Shown: one piece after another, positions 1-8,262 of the stretch
Numbering within the stretch: the first letter of the stretch is position 1
How the letters are laid out: each line of letters begins with the position of its first letter
Assembly: GCA_020717935.1 (NCBI GenBank)
Contig: DYDK01000009.1
Span: 1 to 16,291, forward strand
Direction of reading: 5' to 3'
Length of the DNA: 16,291 nt
Source of the DNA: Desulfocapsa sp.
Lineage (GTDB): Bacteria > Desulfobacterota > Desulfobulbia > Desulfobulbales > Desulfocapsaceae
Made by a program: the position numbers and the translations under genes
The notes under the pieces: model-generated
Databases searched by the model: none
What the model was told of the DNA's origin: nothing
Seen by the model: only the letters and a program-made list of their open reading frames with translations

Positions 1-3000
1 CGTAATCGTCGCTGTAGGCGCAGTGGCGATACTGTTGAGGTAGTTGACCCAGCTGGTTCGGGTGGTGTGAGTAGAAGCAGGAAATCCTGCTGCAACCAGG
101 GGATCAGCAACATAGAGCGAACCACCAAAGCCCATGGGACCTGCTGCGGCGGAGGCGGAGCTGATACGGATCTTCCTGTTGGCTCTCGGGGTCAGCATCA
201 GGTTATCGCTTCCTCCTGCTGCTGCTGCTGTTGCGTAGAAGTTGTAGGTTCCACCTGTTTCATTCAAGTTGTTATTTGCCCGGGTGATGCCGTTCATGGC
301 GGCAAGCAAGGCGGCTGCTTCCAGATCGTCCGCAGTGGAATCAGGAATAGTGGCTGGATTCTGTAAAGTACGAGTAGTGGGCAGCAGACCTTCAGCGGCT
401 GTTGAACAATCACAGATACTATCACCGCTCGTGGTGCAAGCAGCTTGATCAGTCTGGCACTCATCTACCTTGATCATCCAGCCGGCGGTGGAATTGCTTT
501 CACCAGTAGGAATGGTGATAGTCGTGCCGGTAATAGTAGTGCCAGACCAGCTCGTATTGAACTTCTTGAAGGTGTTTTCATACAACAGCTCACTGCGGTC
601 AATATTGCGTAAGTTCTGATCCGTGGAGGTAGCGCCGCTACTGTCAGGGTAGCCAACTGAATGGGCCAGATCAAGGGGCATGGAGCGATCGCCTTTTTTG
701 TTCATAACAGCACCATGGAAGCTGGACCAGTTGGTATTGCTGTTTACTTTGCCCAAGGTGACAGTCTCGGAACCCGGCTCTATGGTCAGATTAGGCGCAG
801 TGCTGAAATCGCCGTTGTAGAAGCCGGCATTGGGCGCATGACAGTCCCTGCAGCCACCGGCGCCAAAGGCTTGTGTTGCTACGCTGGTGCCGTGATCTAT
901 GGGGAAGGCGACGCCCATATAGGTCAGTTTGACATCGTAGGCGGCAGCAGCTCCTCTTTCCACCTGCAAACCGCCTGCGCTTTCGAAATAATCGGTGCGT
1001 GCCTTAAGTTCAGCATTGGTCACTGCTCCACCTTCGTCCTCAGAGATGCTGGACCAGTTGTTTCCGTTATTCATGTTATGGACATGATTCATCAGCAGGG
1101 CATCCATACCGCCCGCGCGGCCATCGCCATTGGCATCCACGGTCGCATTACTCTTGTCGGTCCAGAACATGGAGATGCTTGAGTTGATGGTGGCTATTTT
1201 TCCGCCAACCCACCCTTTCAGCACCTTGTCATTCATATTCCGCTCAAGATAATGATTCTCATGGTCGGCCATTCGTCCGGCATGATCCTTTCCGGTGGCA
1301 TCAACAACAGCACCGCCAGCATAATTATAAAGTTTGCGGATATGGCAGGCCCCGCACTCCATGATATCAAGATGGGTGGCATTGGCCGTGCCGGCCACGA
1401 ATCCTGGTTTCTTGGGGTTCTGGACATTGCTTGCCATCAAACCGGCGGCGGTATGGGCTGCTGCCGGATTCGGAGCCAGAGCAGAATTCGGAAGTGTAGC
1501 CGCATCGGCATCATGACAGGAAACGCATCGCAAACCATTCTCAAGGGGGAAGCCATTGGTATCTAATGTGGCAGAAGTACCATCTTTCGCCTGCCATACC
1601 GTATCAAACGCCGCATTGCCGATGAGAGGATCACAGAGGCCCAGTGTGTTATGGTTCAGGCCCTTCATGCCGGCGGCGACACCATCTTGGGTTGTGCTAT
1701 AGGCATAGCCGGTAGCGGTGGTAATGGGGTTTTGCACACCAGCAGCCGTGTAGGTCGCGGTGGTGCTGTTGGTATGACAGGTCATACAGTCAAGGTTGGA
1801 GTGGACATCCCAGTCACGGTTGGACGCCACCCAGTTGTCGCCGCGCTTTTTGAAGTCAACCATGCGCCGACCGGCGTTTGTGGTATCTCCGACCGGAACG
1901 CCGTCACCCATATGGCAACTGTTGCAGTTGTCGGTGGGCGGGATCTTTTTGATGTTATCGGCGAAGGCAGCGGTCAGCACTAACTGGTTGCTGGCGTTGG
2001 TGGTTACTTCACCGGCTGAATTTGTTGTCGCATGATACATATCGTAAGCGCTAACGGTGGTGCCCCAGCCGGCAGGCATTGTATCTGTTGTATCGCCTCC
2101 ATAAGTGGTAGGGGCATTGGCAAAAGCAATACCAGCGCCCACAGCGCGGGCGGAATCATGCTTGGCCTTGCGGATTTGGGCCAGGCGGTTATCCCAGCTA
2201 TAGCCTTGCTGATGGCAGATCATACAGTCCATCTCGCCAACGCCGGTCTTGGCAAAGTTATTATAGAGCACTTCCGATTTACATGCAGGATCATCTGGAA
2301 TACCATTTGCAGGGGTCGTATCTACGCAGTCACCATCCACATCATAGACATCGATGAAGTAGTTGAAGGTGGTGTATTCACCATTGACAACGGTGGTGCC
2401 GACAATAGTCTGGGTAAAATCAGCGTTGGAGGCGGTAGTGGTATTGACATTGGTGGTGGTGATATTGCGCAGAGGTACCCGGCTGGCCATTTCTCTGGTC
2501 AGGAAGGGCACATACTCCATGGCGCCGCCGCCGACATGACATTCACCGCAGTCCTGCATCTGGCCGGCGATGGTAAGATCAGCCTTCTGTTTGAAGATGA
2601 CCTCCGAGGTGTAATCAAACGGCTGCCAGTTATTGGGATTCAGATCCCTGAATTTACCGGTGGCTGCATCATAGGAACCCATTGCGGCCCCAGTCATATA
2701 GGTCAAATTTGTGGATGCGGTGCCAAACATTCTCGCCATCTGGCGAGCAGAAGGCGGTCACCACTTGCCGACATGGCCGGATGATTGCACCCAGTTTTTG
2801 CCGACGGAGGTGTCGTTGTTTCTTTCTCCCAGTGGCGAGTCGGGGTTATAGGGGTTCCAGCCGCTGTACTGGTTGGCGCCCAACTGGGCATGGACGGCAT
2901 GCTTTTCAATGCCATTGTAATCATGGCAGAAACCGCAGGTATTCTTGGCGCTATAGGCCGTGGTGGAGCCTACCTCCAAAGGCACGCCAACACCAGCAAC

Positions 3001-3135
3001 CGTCTCAGGGCTCCTCAGTATAATGGCATCATGCTCAGTGGTCAGGGCCGCCTGAAGCGTTCCTGACAAGCCAAAGGCCAGTCCCACAGAGCAGGCTATG
3101 CCAAGGGCTATGTGTGTATTCAATTTTTTTTTCAT
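1..3135 (-). CDS. Exported multihaem c-type cytochrome with in-frame UGA, putative selenoprotein (C-terminus outside window)
   Basis: An electron-transfer cytochrome exported across the inner membrane, probably to the periplasm or cell surface. The start is ATG at 3135, preceded by a purine-rich GAGAGGATCGGGGAA; an upstream in-frame ATG at 3186 would put 17 residues before the signal peptide. Residues 1-29 form a Sec signal peptide (KKK, hydrophobic core, cleavage near LQA). CxxCH motifs begin at residues 67 (CGFCH), 196 (CGECH), 304 (CMICH), 404 (CNSCH), 450 (CMTCH), 537 (CVSCH), 594 (CGACH) and 762 (CRDCH), so eight haems are visible. The last ~280 residues have none. Codon 126 is TGA (2758-2760), in the context HVGKW-TGA-PPSARQ; both flanks stay in one frame and six of the eight pairs of haem spacing lie in ordinary coding sequence. 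Read as a stop, it would leave a useless monohaem fragment. I infer selenocysteine, because a SECIS-like hairpin follows. A nonsense mutation or sequencing error is the alternative. I do not recognise the exact family. Confidence 0.9.
2732..2760 (-). promoter_or_regulatory. Candidate bacterial SECIS element with recoded UGA (Sec126)
   Basis: On the minus strand the in-frame TGA (2758-2760) is followed after 10 nt by CTCGCC-AGAT-GGCGAG, a perfect 6-bp GC-rich stem with a 4-nt loop (2732-2747). The apical loop begins 16 nt after the UGA and has G as its second base. The published description of bacterial SECIS elements requires an upper stem of at least 4 bp, a loop with G among its first two bases and a 16-37 nt gap between UGA and loop; all three are met. 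GCC after the UGA can also pair with GGC beyond the hairpin to extend the lower stem. Whether SelB recognises it cannot be judged from sequence. Confidence 0.7.
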
Positions 3136-3419
3136 TTCCCCGATCCTCTCGTATATGAAATTTTTAATAAAAAACTCATGAGACAACGATTCGCTTCAGA
3201 GCTTTCTGATCTGCAAAAAGCTGGGGGGGCATTTCAAAAATCACTGGAACGATGGTACAACAAAAACCATACACTCTTCGTTTAGCAAACTAAGTGCCAA
3301 TGTAAAAAAAAGAAGCAGAGATAGGCCATTGTCGTCGTATTCTCATTTGCGGTCATCGTATCTCGTGCAGGGATGTTCTGGTTTTTTTTATTGTTTATTC
3401 AATTAGTTATGCGTGCTAT

Positions 3420-3491
3420 TTTTCATTAAAAAACGCTGTTTTTTTTTTGCACCTGTTGCCTTTTCATTAAAAAACGCTGTTTTTTTGCACC
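3420..3491. repeat. Two-copy direct repeat, 41-bp period
   Basis: The sequence TTTTCATTAAAAAACGCTG, followed by a T tract and GCACC, occurs at 3420-3453 and again at 3461-3491, separated by TGTTGCC. The copies differ in the length of the T run (10 versus 7), as expected of slippage. No function is evident. Confidence 0.8.
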
Positions 3492-3661
3492 CGATTGAAT
3501 TGCTGATAATTCAATGAGTTGACGGTGAAAATGCCTCGCTTCGGTGGGAGCGGAAACGACGATATAAAAAAATCGGAGATATTCAGGGGGAACGACGCTT
3601 TCGAGACCTGAAAATGGCCCTTCATTGAGGGAAATAACGCAGTGGTGGGGGGTATGACGCA

Positions 3662-3712
3662 GGATAAAATGGGGACAGCCCCCGATACTGCTGGGGACAG
3701 TCCCCATTTTAT
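3662..3712. repeat. GGGGAC-type palindrome
   Basis: Two 15-bp arms, GGATAAAATGGGGAC at 3662-3676 and its exact complement at 3698-3712, flank a 21-nt centre with its own GGGGACA motif. The GGGGACA/TGTCCCC signature also marks the 42-bp arrays at 4.5 and 13.6 kb and the solo palindrome at 14.4 kb, so these may be related. Elements of this look resemble REP sequences mobilised by Y1/RAYT transposases, but no such transposase is in the window. Confidence 0.75.
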
Positions 3713-3823
3713 CCGATTGCCTCCCGAGGCGGGCGCCAGAAAATGTGTCAACTCCAAGTGCGACCGGATCAGGAAATCTGAATTTCTTCTTACCGAGAGG
3801 CCCTTACGGAAGGGGAACCCGCT

Positions 3824-4231
3824 CTACCCGTGGACAATCCGCTCAAGCGCAGCATTGACAAGAAACCCGCTGCGGGTCTCCCCGTGGGCGGACGCATAGT
3901 GGTCAATCCGTGAAAGCACCCGGCGGGGGACGCTGATATTCACCCGTTCCGAATGGTTATCAAGCAGAACACCGTCAATCTCCACCACGGCCCACAACCA
4001 GCCGGAAAACTCAGGATTCTTGATATGATCAGCCAGCAGACCGGGAGCTGGAACCGTGCCGCCATCGTCAAGCACGACCTCAATCCACAAGGAAATAGCC
4101 TCTTTGCTGTTTTCAACTGCCTCGTCAATTGAGTCTCCAGCAGAGAAACAGCCGGGCAGATCAGGAACGACAACACCAAAAGCGGTCGTTGCGTCTCCCG
4201 CCTCAATAGCTATGGGGTATTTAATTTTCAT
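3824..4231 (-). CDS. hicB: HicB-family antitoxin
   Basis: Antitoxin that binds and neutralises HicA and represses the operon. The 135-residue protein has the two-part HicB layout. An N-terminal partial RNase-H-like domain (about residues 1-85) carries the family signature VVPDLPGCFSAGDSIDEAVE. A C-terminal DNA-binding segment (about 93-133) begins VNISVPRRVLSRIDHYA, typical of a ribbon-helix-helix fold. The ATG at 4231 is preceded by AGGAGG at good spacing. It lies 9 bp downstream of hicA, an operon order common for this family. Length is normal and no defect is visible. Confidence 0.95.
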   Translation of the reverse strand: MKIKYPIAIEAGDATTAFGVVVPDLPGCFSAGDSIDEAVENSKEAISLWIEVVLDDGGTVPAPGLLADHIKNPEFSGWLWAVVEIDGVLLDNHSERVNISVPRRVLSRIDHYASAHGETRSGFLVNAALERIVHG

Positions 4232-4240
4232 GGCATCCTC

Positions 4241-4423
4241 CTATTTTATACCAGCCTGTTTCAATAGCTTACTGACCAGTCCGGCCCCAAGGTCTTTCTT
4301 TGGATGCGGAACGCTGATATGTCCTGGCCGTGAAGGGTGTGTGTAGACATGGTGTGACCCTTTCACCCCGCGAAGTTTCCAGCCATCAGCCTCAAGCTGT
4401 TTTATAAGTTCCTTGCTGTTCAT
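4241..4423 (-). CDS. hicA: HicA-family mRNA interferase toxin
   Basis: Small ribosome-independent RNase toxin (60 residues, normal for HicA) that cleaves mRNA unless bound by HicB. It has the double-stranded-RNA-binding-like fold signature: N-terminal helix KELIKQLEADGW, then KGSHHVYTHP with the catalytic histidine in GSHH (residue 24), HISVPHP, and a C-terminal helix. I chose ATG 4423; the frame can be extended to a TTG at 4459, but that TTG is the promoter -35 box. There is no clear Shine-Dalgarno before ATG 4423 and the predicted transcription start is almost at the ATG, so the message may be leaderless. Confidence 0.95.
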   Translation of the reverse strand: MNSKELIKQLEADGWKLRGVKGSHHVYTHPSRPGHISVPHPKKDLGAGLVSKLLKQAGIK

Positions 4424-4425
4424 GT

Positions 4426-4459
4426 TGTGTATCGTACACACCTGAAAGAATACCGTCAA
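4426..4459 (-). promoter_or_regulatory. hicAB promoter with overlapping inverted-repeat operator
   Basis: Minus strand: TTGACG (4454-4459), an exact 17-nt spacer, then TACGAT (4431-4436), a good sigma-70 pair. An inverted repeat TGTGTA-CGA-TACACA (4426-4440) covers the -10 box, as expected of a HicB autoregulation operator. The -10 box ends 7 nt before the hicA ATG. Confidence 0.75.
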
Positions 4460-4517
4460 TGGTTAAGTCATTGCGAATTGGTGTTTTTCATCTTGGTTTC
4501 CATGCGGCGCATGGACA

Positions 4518-4830
4518 TTATTTGGGGGACACGATCCCCATTATTTGGGGGACAAATTATTTGGGGGACACGATCCCGAATTAAAAAGCCAATTCGCATT
4601 ATTTGGGGGGACACGATCCCGAATTAAAAAGCCAATTCGCATTATTTGGGGGACACGACCCCGAATTAAAAAGCCAATTCGCATTATTTGGGGGACACGA
4701 TCCCGAATTAAAAAGCCAATTCGCATTATTTGGGGGACACGATCCCGAATTAAAAAGCCAATTCGCATTATTTGGGGGACACGATCCCGAATTAAAAAGC
4801 CAATTCGGGTCATGTCCCCCAAATAATGTC
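4518..4830. repeat. 42-bp tandem palindromic array (two partial heads, six units, inverted tail)
   Basis: Unit copies start at 4556, 4598 (43 bp, one extra G), 4641, 4683, 4725 and 4767. Each is ATTATTTGGGGGACACGAT followed by a short hairpin GAATT-AAAAAGCC-AATTC. Two truncated heads precede them (4518 and 4540). After the last unit comes a single inverted copy of the head (about 4806-4826), so the last unit plus tail forms a long near-perfect hairpin around AAAAAGCC. There are no spacers, so it is not CRISPR. Because 42 is a multiple of three and the unit lacks stops, all frames appear open on both strands; the predicted 14-residue-repeat proteins are artefacts. It lies upstream of hicA and downstream of the peptidase gene. 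Confidence 0.95.
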
Positions 4831-4852
4831 CCCAAATGACCTCCCCAAACGA

Positions 4853-4899
4853 CCTACCGGCTACTGACCACTTGGGTTGCGGGGGGTAGCCCGCGTTAG
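4853..4899 (+). repeat. Dispersed ~48-bp repeat, copy 1
   Basis: CCTACCGGCTACTGACCACT continuing into TTGGGTTGCGGG and a GC-rich hairpin ending GCCCGCGTTAG. Closely similar copies lie at 8671-8721 (same strand) and 14352-14400 (opposite strand). As at 14.4 kb, it directly abuts the TCCCCAAACGACC end of a GGGGACA palindrome, so the two repeats form a composite. Confidence 0.85.
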
Positions 4900-4923
4900 T
4901 TCTTCGTTGTCACATTCAACATC

Positions 4924-5001
4924 AACCACCCCCCACCCCTCCTAAATTAGGAGGGGAGCTTAAAGCCCCCTCCTTGGTTAAGGAGGGGGTTGGGGGTGGT
5001 T
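4924..5001. repeat. GC-rich nested inverted repeat, possible bidirectional terminator
   Basis: Outer arms AACCACCCCCCACCC (4924-4938) and an imperfect complement (4987-5001) enclose two hairpins: CCCCTCCTAAATTAGGAGGGG and GCCCCCTCCTTGG/AAGGAGGGGG. It lies ~140 bp past the stop codon of the peptidase gene and could end its transcript, but no clean T tract follows. CCTCC...GGAGG elements like this are common dispersed repeats in Desulfobacterota. Confidence 0.75.
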
Positions 5002-5139
5002 CGGGGGTTGTATGGGTGGCAAGATGAATCTGTACCCGGGTTTGCAGATGTCCACCGCAAGCGCTCTCTTGAGGCAGATTTTACAAAAAAGCTTTTCTCA
5101 GCGTTTTTGTGGGAAAACACTTTTGGGGTGGGAGCAAAA

Positions 5140-8100
5140 TCAGGGATGCGGTTTGGCCGCCTCGGGATTGGAAAGCTCCATCTCCAGCTCTTTTTCCTCG
5201 CTTTCTTCTTCGTTCTGGCGGCGGATGCGTACCTTGACCCGTTCTCCCGCCACATTGTCTAAAAGAGCAATCCGCACATCTTCTATGGAATTGATGGCAG
5301 TGTTATTGATGGCAATCAGGATATCATCCTTTTTCACCCCTGCTTGCGTGGCCTTTCCGTGCGGACTGATGTCCTTGACCTTCAGCCCCTTTTTTTCCCC
5401 TTCTTTATTTTCAGCAAGCACCAGACCCATCTTGCCGACGGGCTCAAGGGTGATCGGGTCGGCCAGAAAAAAGAAATCGGCAGTGTGCTGTATGTCGGCC
5501 AGGGTCTGTTCGGCGCCAAGATTCAGGACTGATGCCTGCTTTACCTGTATCCTGCTTGCCACCCGCGGCGGAATCCCTGAATCTTTGCGGGTATGCTGTG
5601 AGCCGGCCAGCACGACCATGCGGGCGCTGGGATGATCTTTTAAGAATTGGGTCGCGGTCTCGGCCATGGTTTCATCCCATATGGCCTGGGACTGGATAAA
5701 ACCGCTCACCCCCCCTTTTTTTCCTTGGGGGTTCTCGCCGTGAAAGCCGTGAACTTCACCCAATCTCTCAGTGTATTCTGGGAAATCTAAATTGCGATCT
5801 TGGGGAAGAGAGCTTTTTTGCTCCGTGGCTAAGTCATCAAGATGGCCATCCGCGAAGATCTTACTGACAATTTCTCTTTCTATATTGAGTCCGATCACCG
5901 GAATTTTGTGTTTGCGGGCGTAATTCATAATGGCACGAAAAAAACGCCAGTCATAACGCCATACCTCAAAATAACGAGAGTCCCTAAGAAAGTCCTGCTC
6001 GCTGATCGTATCATTGTTGATATAGGCATCCAATGCCGGTTGACTGGCGTGGGGAAACATCTCCATCCCGATGGCCAGATCAGGGTTTTTCTGGTGCAGG
6101 GCCTCGATGATTCTGAACTGAAGCAGATGGTCAGCCATTGAGGTGTGGTTTTCTCCCACGAAGATAACCCGGTGCTGGTTGAGTTGCTCGATAATGGTGT
6201 CAAAGGAGTTCAGCAGGGGAACAGACCCGCCTGAGGGAAGCTGTTCCAGGAGAAAATGGATCCCTGATTCACTTGCTTTACTGCTCTTTTCCTTGATCTG
6301 CCCTTGTTCAAAATGGAGCCAGGAATATTTTCCGTAGTGGGAAAGCTTAGGGATAACGGCGGCGGTCTCGGCGGCGCTGCTGCTGCTCATGAGGACGACA
6401 ACCTGATCAGGGCTCAGGGGACTTACGCGGACATCAAGGGTGAATCCTGTTTTCGGATGGTCAGGAGTGGCAAAAAGGGAGCGGCTGGCCGGGGTGTTGA
6501 TGCCCAGAAACAGGTAAGCGCCGACATTCAGATCCTGGTTGCGCACCTGATCGGCGGTCTTGATCTTCCAGGAGTCGTCAACAAGGCTTTGCAGGAGCGG
6601 GGCAAAGATCGTGGCGGTCTGGTCAGATTCAAGAACGACTGTCTTGTCAGGAGCGCCGAGAAAACGGGACCAGACCGGCGGAAATTCTTTCGGGGTCAGC
6701 GCCCGCAGCAGATCATAATCGGGGTCAATGATGAGTTCTGTCGGTGACGAGTTCACTGGCAGTTCAATCAATGTTTCTTTTTGGGAAACCGCACGAGAAA
6801 ATCGTTGTTCCCCTTGGGGTGTTTTGACGACGATGGGCACATTCAGGGTGAAAGGCGTATCGCTGTGTTGCTCCACGGTAAACGAGAGCATGCTCTGGGC
6901 CTTGCGGTTGTCGGTCTGGATATTGGAGATAGAAAGAGCGGGAATATCTGGAGAAGTGAGTCGTTCCTGGAAAAAGCTCTGGAGATTTTGCTCTGAAACC
7001 TGCTCAAAGTTTGCCCTGATTGCGTCCCAGGAGAGCTCCTGGCCCCGGTGCTTCTGATAAAGTTGGCGCAGGCCCTTGGCAAACAGCTCCGGACCCAGCA
7101 ATCCTTTTAATTCGTGAAAAAACATCCCCCCCCGGCTGTAACCCACGGCCCGTATGGCCTGAGCCATGGGTTGATTGTGGCTGGCTGAGGTGAATTTTCC
7201 CAGGGGAATCACATTCTGGGGGGTGACGAGGCTCATATAGTTAATAATGGCCTCTTTGCGGTGGGCCGGACCCTGACCTTTATCTTCGTCATAGGCGAAA
7301 TCGGCAAGATAGCTGGTGAGACCTTCACACCAGTTTCCCGAATCTGGATGAATATCAATGCTGTTGCCAAACCAGGAGTGCAGGATCTCGTGGCCCAGCG
7401 AAGTGTCTTTGATGAAAGGCAGCCGAAGCACCTGCTGGCCCAGAAGGGTAAACGAGGGCATCCCGAATCCACTTGGCAGGCGGTTGGCAACAATCACGAA
7501 ATGAGTGTAGGGAAAGGGGCCGATCTCCTGTTCGTATCGTTTGATATAGCGGGCGGCCGCTTCCAGATACTCCTGGCTGAGTGCGGCGTCCTCCTTGAAA
7601 AACCAGGTGGAAAGCAGGAGTCCTTCCCTGATGGGGAGAGTCTGGATATGGTAGGGGCCGGCAATAAAATGGATGGCCTGAACTGGTTGTGAAAATGAAA
7701 ATGATGCCAGATTCTCGCGGGGCGCGGAGGGCAGGATGTCTGATTCACTGATGGCCTGGAACCCTTTGGGAACGGTGGCTGTGAGTTTGAAGAGCATCTT
7801 TCTGTTGGGTACAGGGTGCCAGGAGCTGGTGAGAGTGATTCCCTGATCGCTGATGATGTTATCCGGGGAGCGGGCCGGAATCTGTTTACTATAGGAGATA
7901 AAGAGTTCCAGGGCTTCTTTGGTGGCGGGAATATGAAGATGATTATCCTTGGGGATTCGTACGGGCGCGGCTTCCTGCCCGAGGGTATTGACCATGATAG
8001 CGGAAATGAGAAGCTCGTCGAATGACAGTACAAGTTCATCCTGCCCCGCTGGCAGCGAGATATGGGCGGTGCCGCTCATGGCCTGTTTTTCAGGTTGAAA

Positions 8101-8250
8101 GGAAATGGCAAGCTCGTACAAGGGGATGTCGGCTGGGGCTGCGGCTGCGGCTGCGGCTGCGGCTGGGGTTGCCAGAAGCAAGAGAAAAAGCGGCAGGGGG
8201 GCGAGCAGCAGGAAAGGCAAAGAGAAGAAAGATGGAGGTGATGAGAGCAC
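5140..8250 (-). CDS. Exported M1-family metallopeptidase / ChaN-like / PDZ fusion
   Basis: A 1036-residue secreted protein with three domains. The GTG start at 8250 has AGGA 9 nt upstream. Residues 1-39 are a signal peptide with a poly-Ala run. Residues ~45-520 are M1 aminopeptidase-like: GHEILHSWFGN supplies the zinc histidines (287, 291) and E288, NWCEG (E309) the third ligand, and Y371 in YSRGG the likely catalytic tyrosine. The gap from HEXXH to E is 17 residues rather than the usual 18, and the GAMEN exopeptidase motif is replaced by GFGMPSF, so classical aminopeptidase specificity is doubtful. Residues ~685-920 are ChaN-like (haem-binding, DUF399 type): IFVGENHT, AIGMEMFPH and LAGSQHTRKDSGIP. 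Residues ~935-1012 form a PDZ domain (VKDISPHGKATQAGVKKDDI). The C-terminal tail is acidic and EK-rich. Fusion of peptidase, haem-binding and PDZ domains suggests haem-protein processing in the periplasm, which is inference. Confidence 0.93.
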   Translation of the reverse strand: MLSSPPSFFSLPFLLLAPLPLFLLLLATPAAAAAAAAAPADIPLYELAISFQPEKQAMSGTAHISLPAGQDELVLSFDELLISAIMVNTLGQEAAPVRIPKDNHLHIPATKEALELFISYSKQIPARSPDNIISDQGITLTSSWHPVPNRKMLFKLTATVPKGFQAISESDILPSAPRENLASFSFSQPVQAIHFIAGPYHIQTLPIREGLLLSTWFFKEDAALSQEYLEAAARYIKRYEQEIGPFPYTHFVIVANRLPSGFGMPSFTLLGQQVLRLPFIKDTSLGHEILHSWFGNSIDIHPDSGNWCEGLTSYLADFAYDEDKGQGPAHRKEAIINYMSLVTPQNVIPLGKFTSASHNQPMAQAIRAVGYSRGGMFFHELKGLLGPELFAKGLRQLYQKHRGQELSWDAIRANFEQVSEQNLQSFFQERLTSPDIPALSISNIQTDNRKAQSMLSFTVEQHSDTPFTLNVPIVVKTPQGEQRFSRAVSQKETLIELPVNSSPTELIIDPDYDLLRALTPKEFPPVWSRFLGAPDKTVVLESDQTATIFAPLLQSLVDDSWKIKTADQVRNQDLNVGAYLFLGINTPASRSLFATPDHPKTGFTLDVRVSPLSPDQVVVLMSSSSAAETAAVIPKLSHYGKYSWLHFEQGQIKEKSSKASESGIHFLLEQLPSGGSVPLLNSFDTIIEQLNQHRVIFVGENHTSMADHLLQFRIIEALHQKNPDLAIGMEMFPHASQPALDAYINNDTISEQDFLRDSRYFEVWRYDWRFFRAIMNYARKHKIPVIGLNIEREIVSKIFADGHLDDLATEQKSSLPQDRNLDFPEYTERLGEVHGFHGENPQGKKGGVSGFIQSQAIWDETMAETATQFLKDHPSARMVVLAGSQHTRKDSGIPPRVASRIQVKQASVLNLGAEQTLADIQHTADFFFLADPITLEPVGKMGLVLAENKEGEKKGLKVKDISPHGKATQAGVKKDDILIAINNTAINSIEDVRIALLDNVAGERVKVRIRRQNEEESEEKELEMELSNPEAAKPHP
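8131..8166 (-). repeat. Hexanucleotide microsatellite in signal peptide
   Basis: Four perfect GGCTGC units (8137-8160) flanked by GGCTGG variants. On the coding strand it encodes the poly-alanine tract at residues ~30-38, near the predicted signal-peptidase site. Unit gain or loss would keep the frame and only lengthen or shorten the alanine run. Confidence 0.85.
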
Positions 8251-8262
8251 GATTTTGTGTCC

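Larger units (their letters stand above)
3136..3823. other. Intergenic region between the cytochrome and hicB
   Basis: I find no convincing gene in these ~690 bases. It must hold the cytochrome promoter (the cytochrome reads leftward from 3135), but no confident -35/-10 pair stands out. The part from 3420 to 3491 is a direct repeat and 3662-3712 is a palindrome. Short overlapping frames in 3426-3899 cross these repeats, lack ribosome binding sites and look random. Confidence 0.6.

Noticed and set aside
661..2784. Long plus-strand reading frames opposite the cytochrome (e.g. 661-1182, 1651-1983, 2032-2784)
   Set aside because: They are antisense shadows of the minus-strand frame that carries seven in-frame CxxCH motifs, and they lack ribosome binding sites.
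2758..3186. A stand-alone 142-residue monohaem protein ending at the TGA
   Set aside because: The same frame continues for 919 open codons with seven more haem motifs, so the TGA is not a natural gene end; the start at 3186 also precedes a clear signal peptide beginning at 3135.
4518..4830. CRISPR array
   Set aside because: Units are contiguous without spacers, and no cas genes are present.
4541..4839. Repeat-containing proteins of 14-residue units on both strands
   Set aside because: A 42-bp unit without stops keeps every frame open. No start site or signal supports translation here.
5012..7692. Plus-strand frames opposite the peptidase fusion
   Set aside because: They are shadows of a strand with clear M1, ChaN and PDZ motifs.
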